The notes beneath the pieces were generated by a model, which worked only from the letters and a program-made list of their open reading frames with translations, was not told where the DNA came from and searched no databases. From Spirochaetota bacterium (GTDB lineage Bacteria; Spirochaetota; UBA12135; COTS27), in NCBI GenBank assembly GCA_030621685.1, contig JAUXHF010000090.1, positions 1 through 7,714 on the forward strand: a DNA stretch of 7,714 nt. The letters run 5' to 3'. Positions 1-6,038 of the stretch are shown one piece after another (positions within the stretch are counted from its first letter, which is position 1; every line of letters starts with the position of its first letter). The position numbers and the translations under genes were made by a program.

Positions 1-52
1 TATTGAGTAATACAGTTCATAATATTTTTATTGAGTAATACAGTTCATAATA
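1..52. repeat. 24-bp direct repeat spanning the 3' end of the fusion gene
   Basis: Bases 1-24 and 29-52 are identical, giving a 28-bp period. The inner copy encodes the last residues and part of the stop of the minus-strand fusion gene; the outer copy lies just past the stop and is out of frame, since 28 is not a multiple of 3. The repeat starts at the window edge, so further copies may lie outside. It reads as a local tandem duplication rather than a designed site. Confidence 0.85.
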
Positions 53-2244
53 ATATCTTTAACAGCTGGCAAATTATGCATAAGTAAGCGAAATCTCTCT
101 AGCCTTCTTTTTTTTGAGAGACGAAGGAATACCATATTATCAGCGGCTTTCCCGGTAGATATATTGAGCAGTTGCTGTTCTAGAATCATTAACATAGCAA
201 GGGAGTGAATTTCGTTAAGTGTTTCGATAGTATAATCGTTGAGCTTAATTTTCTCTTTAGCATATTGGTAGCGTCTCGTGGTTTGATTGTGTTTCATGGA
301 GCCTGTTTTTAAAGCTAAAAGCCTTGCCGTAGCCACGATAGGAAAAAGGATATTTTTTTTCATATCTAACCAGCCTCCATGGCTACGAATACGTCCTAGC
401 ATGGTAAGGGGTGCTTGCATGTTATTTATAATATCTTGGCCTACAATTTTAAGAAAGGTTGTATTTTGCATGGCTACATTTGTAAGATAACTGCGCAATG
501 AAGAAGTAAGAGCAGGGTCGCCATAGGCATGGATGAAGTCAACAAAGATATCGGTGCCTAGAATGGCTTCTGGCGTTGGTGAATGAAACCAAGTTTGTAT
601 TTGCTGCTTCCATGAATCTAGGGAGCGGCACCATTTTTTTTCGCCAGCCATGATCTTTCCCTTACAGTAGGGAATGCCGGCAGTGTTCAAGATGTCGTTT
701 AGAATTGAGCCAAAGCGAAGAAACCACTGCTGAATTTCTTTTTCTTTTTCTTTCATTTCTTTTTTGGGTTCATAAATAATAGCGTTATCTTGATCGAAGG
801 CTAGCATGCTCTCGCCTCTTCCTGCCGAGCCTAAGATTAATACTGAAAATTTTGCTGGCGCTGTTTCGCCATGCTTTTCATGCTTCATTTTTTTCATGGC
901 GATAAGGCATGCCTGTTCTACAATAGCTTGGCATTCACAGGAAATTATCTGAGTTATTTTTTTTACCTTAAGTTCTTCTTTCAGTAATCTCCTTGTGAGA
1001 AGTGGGATTTCGGCATGAATTTCTGCAAGCTCATCGGCAGTTTGAACTTTTTCTAGGCGGATTTGGCTTTTATAAAAATTCTCTAGTCTTGTTCGCAGAA
1101 AGTCTCGCTGAGAAATAATCCCACAAATTTCTCCTTCGTTATTTTCTACTAGAATATGGCGCACCCGCTTGCTGACCATAAATTGGATGGCTTGAAAAAT
1201 AAAAGCATCTTGTGAAATTTGCAGGACTGGCGATACCATAAAATCGCTGATGGGGCGCTGCAGTAACTTTGCATCAAGAGTATCTGGATGGGCCATGCCT
1301 ATAAGGTTCAGCAAATTTCTTTCAGTAAAAATGCCTACTATCTGCTTGCCCTTAGCCTTAGCTAGTTTCTGCTGGGCGGGGCTTCTTAGCTGTGCATGTT
1401 CAGCCGGCGCTGATTTTTTGCTTACCAAGATAGATCCTTTGGAGTTCTCTGCCATTAAGCCAGCGGCATGGCTAAGGCTAGTATCCTCATCAGTGCTTAA
1501 AAGAGAAGTGTTCATGAATTCGCCGACATAGTGCGAGAAGGGAAAGGGATCGATTTTCTCAAGCTCATCCCAATCTTGTTTTTTTAGCATGGACGGCGAT
1601 TCGGAGAGCGGGAGTGGGTAGTACCAGTCTCTAGAGTAGCTTACCGAAAGAAAGCCGCTGCGGCTATACGATTCGCGTTCCACGTCGCCTAAGGTTTTCA
1701 GCCCGCGTTTGCGTAGCATGGGGATGAAATGCAAGAGGATGCTTGCTGTCATGAAAGCATCGCCGTAGGCATCGTGGCGCTGCTTTATATCTATAGAGAA
1801 GTATTCAGCCAAGCTTTCAAGATACAACGTATTTTGAGGAATGCCCAAGATGAGTCCTAAGAGGCGTACATCTAAGCAGCGGTATTCTAAGACGGGAATT
1901 TTCCTGCGTTCGCATTCGTTGCGGATGATAGCTAGGTCAAAGCCAATATTGAAGCCTACGATGATCTTGTTTTTGAGAAAACTATGGAAGTTAAGATGAC
2001 AATCTGTATAAGTTGGCGCGTTTTTTACTTTTTCATCATCGATATTATGAATTTTTGTGATTTTCTTGTCAATTTTAATACCCGGGAAAACCAATTGGTT
2101 ATAGTTGCTTTCGGGCAAAATTTTATTTCCCAGCATGTGTATGCCGCCTATTTGCACAATCCTATCGGTAGCCACGTTAAGGCCTGTGGTTTCTAAATCG
2201 ACAACGGCTGTTGGCAGGCGACTAAGGGGAGTTGCTCCATCCAT
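28..2244 (-). CDS. DnaQ-like 3'-5' exonuclease fused to CBS pair and DUF294 nucleotidyltransferase
   Basis: This 738-residue protein is complete. Residues 11-175 are a DEDDh exonuclease: Exo I DLETTG (D16, E18), Exo II NIGFD (N99, D103) and Exo III H157-D162 are all present, so 3'-5' exonuclease activity is expected. Residues about 235-385 hold two CBS motifs ending in GIFTERN and GIISQRD, which usually bind adenylates. Residues about 410-550 are a DUF294 (GlnD-like) nucleotidyltransferase with GSAGRGES (472-479) and the metal pair D484/D486. Residues about 590-735 match the DUF294 C-terminal helical domain. DUF294 proteins commonly carry a cNMP-binding domain before the CBS pair; here an exonuclease takes that place. 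The nucleotide acceptor is unknown. The exonuclease begins by residue 12, which forces the ATG at 2244, yet no Shine-Dalgarno precedes it. The gene is divergent from the VOC gene. The domain calls are firm; the biological role is not. Confidence 0.93.
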   Translation of the reverse strand: MDGATPLSRLPTAVVDLETTGLNVATDRIVQIGGIHMLGNKILPESNYNQLVFPGIKIDKKITKIHNIDDEKVKNAPTYTDCHLNFHSFLKNKIIVGFNIGFDLAIIRNECERRKIPVLEYRCLDVRLLGLILGIPQNTLYLESLAEYFSIDIKQRHDAYGDAFMTASILLHFIPMLRKRGLKTLGDVERESYSRSGFLSVSYSRDWYYPLPLSESPSMLKKQDWDELEKIDPFPFSHYVGEFMNTSLLSTDEDTSLSHAAGLMAENSKGSILVSKKSAPAEHAQLRSPAQQKLAKAKGKQIVGIFTERNLLNLIGMAHPDTLDAKLLQRPISDFMVSPVLQISQDAFIFQAIQFMVSKRVRHILVENNEGEICGIISQRDFLRTRLENFYKSQIRLEKVQTADELAEIHAEIPLLTRRLLKEELKVKKITQIISCECQAIVEQACLIAMKKMKHEKHGETAPAKFSVLILGSAGRGESMLAFDQDNAIIYEPKKEMKEKEKEIQQWFLRFGSILNDILNTAGIPYCKGKIMAGEKKWCRSLDSWKQQIQTWFHSPTPEAILGTDIFVDFIHAYGDPALTSSLRSYLTNVAMQNTTFLKIVGQDIINNMQAPLTMLGRIRSHGGWLDMKKNILFPIVATARLLALKTGSMKHNQTTRRYQYAKEKIKLNDYTIETLNEIHSLAMLMILEQQLLNISTGKAADNMVFLRLSKKRRLERFRLLMHNLPAVKDIIMNCITQ

Positions 2245-2251
2245 GTAACAA

Positions 2252-2290
2252 AGTGTAGCATATAATATAAAGGCTAGGATATTTTATAAA
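2252..2290 (-). promoter_or_regulatory. Candidate promoter(s) for the exonuclease-CBS-DUF294 gene
   Basis: On the minus strand, TATTAT at 2262-2267 lies 17 bp from TTTATA at 2285-2290. Nearer the gene there is an extended -10 form, TGCTACACT, whose hexamer is 2252-2257. Starts from the latter would fall at or a few bases before the ATG at 2244, giving a leaderless or near-leaderless mRNA. That agrees with the lack of a Shine-Dalgarno. The region is AT-rich, so chance matches are likely. Confidence 0.3.
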
Positions 2291-2329
2291 ATAACGTAGC
2301 TAATATCATTTATTTTTTTCAAATGCGTA

Positions 2330-2335
2330 TATAAT
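2330..2335 (+). promoter_or_regulatory. Candidate -10 box for the VOC gene
   Basis: A perfect TATAAT lies 61 bases before the ATG at 2397, within the divergent gap. I see no convincing -35 at 16-18 bp upstream. Transcription would start near 2342 and leave a leader of about 55 nt. Confidence 0.35.
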
Positions 2336-2382
2336 AAAGGCTGAAAAGATTACAGAAAAATATCGATTTTAAATTCAAAGCT

Positions 2383-2388
2383 AAGGAG
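2383..2388 (+). promoter_or_regulatory. Shine-Dalgarno of the VOC gene (decides the start)
   Basis: AAGGAG lies 8 bases before the ATG at 2397. The longer reading frame could open at GTG 2388, but that codon overlaps the Shine-Dalgarno itself, so the ATG is the true start. The spacer ends in six T residues. Confidence 0.85.
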
Positions 2389-2396
2389 TGTTTTTT

Positions 2397-2819
2397 ATGC
2401 AGGCATGTTTCCATTATTCGTTCAAAGTAAAAGATCTTGAAAGCACAAGAATATTCTACAAAGATATACTAGGTTGCAAAGAGGGGCGGTCGGCAGATAC
2501 ATGGGTTGATTTTGATTTCTTCGGAAATCAGCTATCGGCGCATATCGGAGCTATGCCCGAGTTAGATTACTGCGGACAAGTAGATGGCATAACCGTGCCT
2601 ATTCCTCATTTTGGAGTTGTGGTGGCAGAAAAAGAATTTCAACAGTTGTATGAGGCTTTAAAAGGAGCAGGGGCTAGATTCCTTATCCAGCCACAAACGC
2701 GCTATGCTGGAAAACCCGGCGAGCAACAGACGATGTTTGTTTTGGACTTCAGCGGAAATCCCTTAGAGTTTAAATTGTTCACAAAGCAGCAAGAAATTTT
2801 TTTAGGCAAGAAAGCATAA
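2397..2819 (+). CDS. VOC-superfamily (glyoxalase/dioxygenase-fold) metalloprotein
   Basis: The product is 140 residues long, the usual length of a one-subunit VOC protein made of two beta-alpha-beta-beta-beta modules. The N-terminal FHYSFKVKDL and FYKDILGC segments form the first module. HFGVVV at 71-76 opens the second, and FVLDFSGNPLEFK closes it. Likely metal ligands in the expected places are H6, H49, H71 and E124. The stretch WVDFDFFGNQLSAH (36-49) resembles, from memory, a VOC subgroup common in proteobacteria and cyanobacteria whose substrate is not known. Family members isomerise, open or conjugate small molecules in the cytoplasm; the sequence does not say which. It is followed 76 bases later by the msrQ-like gene on the same strand, but that gene has its own promoter candidate. 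The family is sure; any specific activity such as glyoxalase I is not. Confidence 0.92.
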   Translation: MQACFHYSFKVKDLESTRIFYKDILGCKEGRSADTWVDFDFFGNQLSAHIGAMPELDYCGQVDGITVPIPHFGVVVAEKEFQQLYEALKGAGARFLIQPQTRYAGKPGEQQTMFVLDFSGNPLEFKLFTKQQEIFLGKKA

Positions 2820-2820
2820 C

Positions 2821-2844
2821 AGCTTGCTGGCATAAAGCTTTTAT
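2821..2844 (+). terminator. Weak intrinsic terminator candidate after the VOC gene
   Basis: AGCTT (2821-2825) can pair with AAGCT (2835-2839) across a 9-base loop, followed by TTTATT. The stem is only 5 bp and overlaps the region upstream of the msrQ promoter candidate, so this is tentative. Confidence 0.25.
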
Positions 2845-2853
2845 TGATATAAT
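2845..2853 (+). promoter_or_regulatory. Extended -10 promoter candidate for the msrQ-like gene
   Basis: TGATATAAT is a perfect extended -10 (TGn plus TATAAT, hexamer 2848-2853). A poor -35, TTGCTG at 2824-2829, lies 18 bp upstream; extended -10 promoters often do without a good -35. Transcription would start near 2860, leaving about 35 nt before the ATG at 2896. Confidence 0.5.
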
Positions 2854-2895
2854 AATCTTTAAAAGAGCCGCTAATAAATAGGAATTATAAAAAAT

Positions 2896-3516
2896 ATGAT
2901 AGAGGTAATTAAAAAAAATTCAAAATACATTTTATGGCTTATTCTTTTTCTGCCAACCTTTGGTATTATGGCAGAAGCCTTAACAGGCTATCCTTGGAGT
3001 AGCCATACGTATGAAGAGATTATTGAAACAACCGGAGAAGCCAGTAGTTTTTTGCTTCTTTTTACTTTATATATTTCTCCAGTAATATTTATCCTTAAGC
3101 TATCGGTAATCTGGTCTCTTGTTAAGAATTTGAAGATACTGCAGTGGGTGAATGGAAATAAACGTTCATTTGGTGTTTTTACTTTTTATTATGCCATGTT
3201 ACATGTAGCAGCCTACTTGCTTTACAAAAATCCGAGTAAGTTTTTTTCTGATGCCACTACGATGGTTTATTTTAGTGGCTGGATAGCTTTCTTGATTCTT
3301 GTGCCACTCTTCTTGACGAGCACGGATAGGGCGGTAAGCATGCTTCAAGGTAGAAAATGGAAAGCTCTGCATAGGTTTGTCTACATAGCTGCTGTTGCAT
3401 TGGCTTTGCATATAGCTTTGGCAGATGGAGCGGATGGGCTTGTGCAATTTTTGCCGCTCCTTTTGCTAGAAATATATAGATATTCTCAGTATCGAAAAAA
3501 GAGAGTACATTCTTAG
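2896..3516 (+). CDS. msrQ: MsrQ/YedZ-like haem-binding membrane protein (ferric reductase-like fold)
   Basis: The 206 residues hold about six membrane helices (roughly 10-30, 49-72, 92-112, 125-142, 161-176, 183-198). MsrQ is the b-type haem membrane subunit that passes electrons from the quinone pool or a flavin reductase to periplasmic MsrP, which repairs methionine sulfoxide in envelope proteins. The match to E. coli MsrQ, recalled from memory, covers the whole chain: TTG then helix 2; the KRSFG turn; YYAMLH; the FLTSTDRA loop; then KWKALHRFVY and LH. H103, H159 and H172 fall where E. coli MsrQ has haem ligands H91, H151 and H164. The residue matching the His of the HxTG motif is E44. A weak Shine-Dalgarno (TAGGAA, 2879-2884) precedes the ATG. 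No msrP lies in the window, so the partner must be elsewhere or different. Confidence 0.85.
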   Translation: MIEVIKKNSKYILWLILFLPTFGIMAEALTGYPWSSHTYEEIIETTGEASSFLLLFTLYISPVIFILKLSVIWSLVKNLKILQWVNGNKRSFGVFTFYYAMLHVAAYLLYKNPSKFFSDATTMVYFSGWIAFLILVPLFLTSTDRAVSMLQGRKWKALHRFVYIAAVALALHIALADGADGLVQFLPLLLLEIYRYSQYRKKRVHS

Positions 3517-3571
3517 CTAACTTTTTATTTGGCTTAAAGAAAACAGCTCTATATATGAAGAGGGCAATCAT

Positions 3572-3597
3572 AGTACCGCCGATAAGTACCGCCGATA
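3572..3597. repeat. Two tandem copies of a 13-bp unit
   Basis: AGTACCGCCGATA occurs twice head to tail at 3572-3584 and 3585-3597 with no mismatch. It lies in the convergent gap and is more GC-rich than its surroundings. A 13-bp duplication shifts any reading frame through it. Confidence 0.85.
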
Positions 3598-3676
3598 ATC
3601 CTGCTCTAGCTTTTGTTATGATTTTTGAAAAGAAGCTACAAGCAAGACCTCTAACAGAAGTAGTCAAGCTGTATTA

Positions 3677-3733
3677 GGCTTCGCTTCGAAAAGGCGCATA
3701 GAAGGATAGAATTTTGCGCGGGCTTCGCTTCGA
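3677..3733. repeat. Pair of 13-bp GGCTTCGCTTCGA direct repeats
   Basis: Identical copies lie at 3677-3689 and 3721-3733, 44 bp apart. Each is followed, at a variable distance, by AAGGA(T/G)AG and then an ATTTT tract (3701-3715 and 3740-3756), so the true unit may be a degenerate element of about 40 bp present twice. They sit between the convergent msrQ-like and ABC genes. They could be decayed intergenic repeats; I see no reading frame using both. Confidence 0.65.
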
Positions 3734-3747
3734 GCAGCTAAGGAGAG

Positions 3748-3770
3748 GCTTATTTTAGGTAAGCATTTTT
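3748..3770 (+). terminator. Weak terminator candidate in the convergent gap
   Basis: GCTTA (3748-3752) pairs with TAAGC (3760-3764) over a 7-base loop and is followed by ATTTTT on the plus strand, overlapping the ABC stop codon. It could stop transcripts from msrQ before they run into the ABC gene. The stem is short. Confidence 0.3.
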
Positions 3771-5565
3771 AAATTCTTGCTTGATAGGTGTAAAGATTAT
3801 GAAACTTACCTTTTTTTCGCATAAGAGTTTTATAATTTCCTGCTTCGGCAATTTTCCCGTCTTCAACCATAAGAATGGTATCGGCTCGTTCAATGGTACT
3901 TAGGCGATGGGCGATAATGAGCGTTGTGCAATCTTTGAAAAGGCTTTTCAGAGATTTTTGAATATACATTTCACTTTTGTTATCTAAAGACGAGGTTGCC
4001 TCATCTAATACAAGAAAGTCGGGGTTAGCTAAAATGGCTCTAGCTATTGAAATTCGTTGTTTCTGTCCACCGGAAAGCCGAACGCCGCGTTCGCCAATAA
4101 TGGTATTCAGGCCATTTTCAAATTTATCTGTGAACTCGTGTACATAGGCTGCTTTTACAGCACGATTAATTTCCTGTGTTGTCGCCGTAGATTTAGAGAA
4201 GAGCAAGTTATCACGGATGCTTCCATCGAAGAGAAAGTCATCTTGTAGCACCACAGCCAGCCGGCTACGAAAAGTTTTTAATTTTATTTCTTGAAGATCT
4301 TGGCCACCTATGAGTATCCTTCCAGAACTTGGCGACATAAGAGAGAGGGCGAGGGATGCCAGCGTTGATTTTCCAGACCCCGAGTTGCCAACCAGTGCCA
4401 CTACCTCTCCTTCTCGAATTTCAAAGGAGACTCCGCGAATGACCTCTCTATCTTTTTTAGTTTGTTCCTCATCTGTTAACTCCTGATTGGCGTAGCCTAA
4501 GGAGTAACGAAAGCGAACGTTTTCGAAGACAATAGGTTTTTTTAGCGAATGAAGAATTTTGTTGCGTTTAGGATCATCGGTTTCGGTAGTTAGGGTGTAA
4601 ACCTCATTCATTCTATCTAGGCCGGCAAAGGCTTCGGTTATCTGTGTGCCAATGTTAGACATTTGGATAATCGGAAAAGTGAGTAAGGCTAAATAGAGCA
4701 AATAGGCTATGAAGTCACCGGTAGTCATGCTGGAGTGTAAGACGGCATAAGCGCTTATCCCCATGACCAAACATGTAATCACTCCAATAAGCAATTGAGT
4801 GATCATGGTTACTAAGGCTGTGGCAGTCAGGCTTTTCTTCACGTTTTCATACAAATTCAGCACGCCCGATGCAAATACTTTTTCTTCACGCCCCTCTGCT
4901 GCAAAACCTTTGATGACCTTAATGCCACCAATGGTTTCGGTAAGCCTGCCGGTTACCTCGGCATGTATTCTCTGGCGACTCTTCATGATTGGACGTATGG
5001 TTTGAAAGGCCTTCATCATAACCAGCGCAAAGAGAACAAGTATCAAAATTGAGGCAATGGTCATTTGCTGGTTAATCCTGATGAGAAAGAAAAGGGCTAG
5101 GCAAGATGAGAGAATCCCTCCGAAAAGCTGTACAAGCCCTGTGCCAATAAGGTTACGCACACCTTCAACGTCGTTCATAATTCTAGAAACTATTGCTCCA
5201 GATTTCTCTCGGTTAAAAAACGAAAGCGGCAAATTCATAATATGTTGATAGATACTAATACGTAACTTAGAAATGAAATGATGGGCTTCAACGCTGAGCA
5301 GCTTCACAAGAGCAAAACCTGTGACGGCCTGCACAGCCATGGCAAGCCCTACTACCAGTAACAAGATGTTAAGTTTTTGTATTTCACCGCCAACAAAGAT
5401 GTCATCGACAAGAAATTTAGAGGCTCCTGGTGCCACCATCGATGATGCTCGGCTTATTATAATAAGGAGCAAGCCTAGAAGTAGCTTTCGCCAGCGCGGA
5501 AGGATAATATTTTTTACGGCATGCTTTAAGGAGTTTACCGAAATTTTCTTTTTTGCTTTTGTCAT
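3769..5565 (-). CDS. MsbA-type ABC exporter half-transporter (permease plus ATPase)
   Basis: The 598 residues have the standard half-exporter layout: a permease with about six helices (roughly 27-45, 67-90, 143-163, 168-188, 250-272, 282-302), then an ATPase domain from about 345. The ATPase has every key motif: A-loop Y354, Walker A GNSGSGKST (393-401), Q-loop Q441, signature LSGGQ (497-501), Walker B FLVLDE with E522, and H-loop H553. It should work as a homodimer in the inner membrane and export a hydrophobic substrate. The lipid A flippase MsbA is the best-known relative, but lipid or drug export cannot be told apart by sequence. An unusual charged stretch at 355-374 follows the A-loop. 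The ATG at 5565 lacks a Shine-Dalgarno, but the N-terminal amphipathic segment supports it. The gene stands alone, divergent from the thiolase gene. Confidence 0.95.
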   Translation of the reverse strand: MTKAKKKISVNSLKHAVKNIILPRWRKLLLGLLLIIISRASSMVAPGASKFLVDDIFVGGEIQKLNILLLVVGLAMAVQAVTGFALVKLLSVEAHHFISKLRISIYQHIMNLPLSFFNREKSGAIVSRIMNDVEGVRNLIGTGLVQLFGGILSSCLALFFLIRINQQMTIASILILVLFALVMMKAFQTIRPIMKSRQRIHAEVTGRLTETIGGIKVIKGFAAEGREEKVFASGVLNLYENVKKSLTATALVTMITQLLIGVITCLVMGISAYAVLHSSMTTGDFIAYLLYLALLTFPIIQMSNIGTQITEAFAGLDRMNEVYTLTTETDDPKRNKILHSLKKPIVFENVRFRYSLGYANQELTDEEQTKKDREVIRGVSFEIREGEVVALVGNSGSGKSTLASLALSLMSPSSGRILIGGQDLQEIKLKTFRSRLAVVLQDDFLFDGSIRDNLLFSKSTATTQEINRAVKAAYVHEFTDKFENGLNTIIGERGVRLSGGQKQRISIARAILANPDFLVLDEATSSLDNKSEMYIQKSLKSLFKDCTTLIIAHRLSTIERADTILMVEDGKIAEAGNYKTLMRKKGKFHNLYTYQARI

Positions 5566-5584
5566 AGTTTTAGATATATATCGC

Positions 5585-5606
5585 TAGCTATAAGTAGCTA
5601 TTTTTT
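5585..5606 (+). terminator. Terminator-like hairpin read on the plus strand
   Basis: TAGCTA (5585-5590) and TAGCTA (5595-5600) are self-complementary and form a 6-bp stem with loop TAAG. Six T residues follow directly (5601-5606). It lies inside the probable 5' leader of the ABC gene but has terminator polarity on the opposite strand, so it would stop antisense transcripts leaving the ABC gene. The stem has two G-C pairs. Confidence 0.4.
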
Positions 5607-5692
5607 CTTGAAATAGTTTGTTGAAATAAAGGTTTCGTAGCGCTTTGTTTCTACTCATAGGGCCTGTAAGTATTTGTAAGTTTTGTTATTGA

Positions 5693-5721
5693 AATATAAT
5701 GTATATTTTAATACGTTTCAA
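5693..5721 (-). promoter_or_regulatory. Sigma-70-like promoter candidate for the ABC exporter
   Basis: On the minus strand, TTGAAA (5716-5721) and TATATT (5693-5698) are separated by exactly 17 bp, and each hexamer matches 5 of 6 consensus bases. Transcription would start near 5686, leaving a leader of about 120 nt before the ATG at 5565. Confidence 0.45.
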
Positions 5722-5796
5722 GATAATGTAGAAAATTTTCTTGTTTTTATTCCTTATTAAAAATAAGCTTGTTTTCTTAATAAAAAAGCCTGAAAG

Positions 5797-5805
5797 TGCT
5801 ATACT
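5797..5805 (+). promoter_or_regulatory. Extended -10 candidate on the plus strand
   Basis: TGCTATACT is an extended -10 (hexamer TATACT 5800-5805) immediately before the 11-bp array. If used, transcription toward the thiolase gene would start near 5812 and carry the array in a leader of about 235 nt. There is no good -35. Confidence 0.3.
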
Positions 5806-5854
5806 ATTATAGCTCTATTATAGCTCTATTATATATTATAGCTTTATTATAGCT
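5804..5854. repeat. 11-bp tandem array (YTATTATAGCT)
   Basis: Units lie at 5804-5814, 5815-5825, 5833-5843 and 5844-5854, with a 7-bp partial unit at 5826-5832. The first two are identical; the others differ only at the first base. Read on the minus strand, the array contains TATAAT five times (5806-5811, 5817-5822, 5828-5833, 5835-5840, 5846-5851). It could be a slipped minisatellite, a promoter cluster or a binding array. Confidence 0.8.
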
Positions 5855-5909
5855 TATAACGTAACTGTGTAGCTTAGCTTGTATTACTTCTGTCTATATT
5901 TTCTTTACA

Positions 5910-5939
5910 AAACGAGTTAGTTATACTAAACAAACGAGT
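5910..5939. repeat. AAACGAGT direct repeat pair, 22 bp apart
   Basis: AAACGAGT occurs at 5910-5917 and 5932-5939, a spacing close to two helical turns. The repeats flank TATACT (5922-5927) and follow TTTACA (5904-5909), so they could be operator half-sites near a promoter. The evidence is spacing and identity alone. Confidence 0.35.
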
Positions 5940-6011
5940 AAATTAAGTAAAAAAAACACGGCTTTAGTTTATGTTGAGATATGGTCTTTAGTAAAAGTAT
6001 TTACGTGCATC

Positions 6012-6020
6012 TGCTAAGAT
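6012..6020 (+). promoter_or_regulatory. Extended -10 candidate for the thiolase gene
   Basis: TGCTAAGAT fits the extended -10 pattern and would start transcription near 6027, about 20 nt before the ATG. A competing candidate is TTGAGA (5974-5979) with TATTTA (5998-6003) at 18 bp. Neither is strong. Confidence 0.3.
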
Positions 6021-6032
6021 GTATAAAAGAGA

Positions 6033-6038
6033 AGAGGA
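6033..6038 (+). promoter_or_regulatory. Shine-Dalgarno of the thiolase gene
   Basis: AGAGGA lies 9 bases before the ATG at 6048 and supports that start. Confidence 0.7.

Noticed and set aside
2388..2396. Longer VOC start at GTG 2388
   Set aside because: The GTG overlaps the AAGGAG Shine-Dalgarno that is well placed for the ATG at 2397, and the extra three residues add nothing to the fold.
3272..3667. 131-residue minus-strand frame overlapping the msrQ-like gene
   Set aside because: Opens at TTG and mostly lies antisense to a clear MsrQ-like coding region; treated as a shadow frame.
3555..3677. 40-codon plus-strand frame in the convergent gap
   Set aside because: No Shine-Dalgarno, no recognised similarity, and it crosses an exact 13-bp tandem duplication; not supportable as a gene.
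5753..5789. AT-only hairpins (CTTATT/AATAAG and the following T- and A-rich arms)
   Set aside because: Very weak pairing in an extremely AT-rich stretch; likely composition rather than a functional element.
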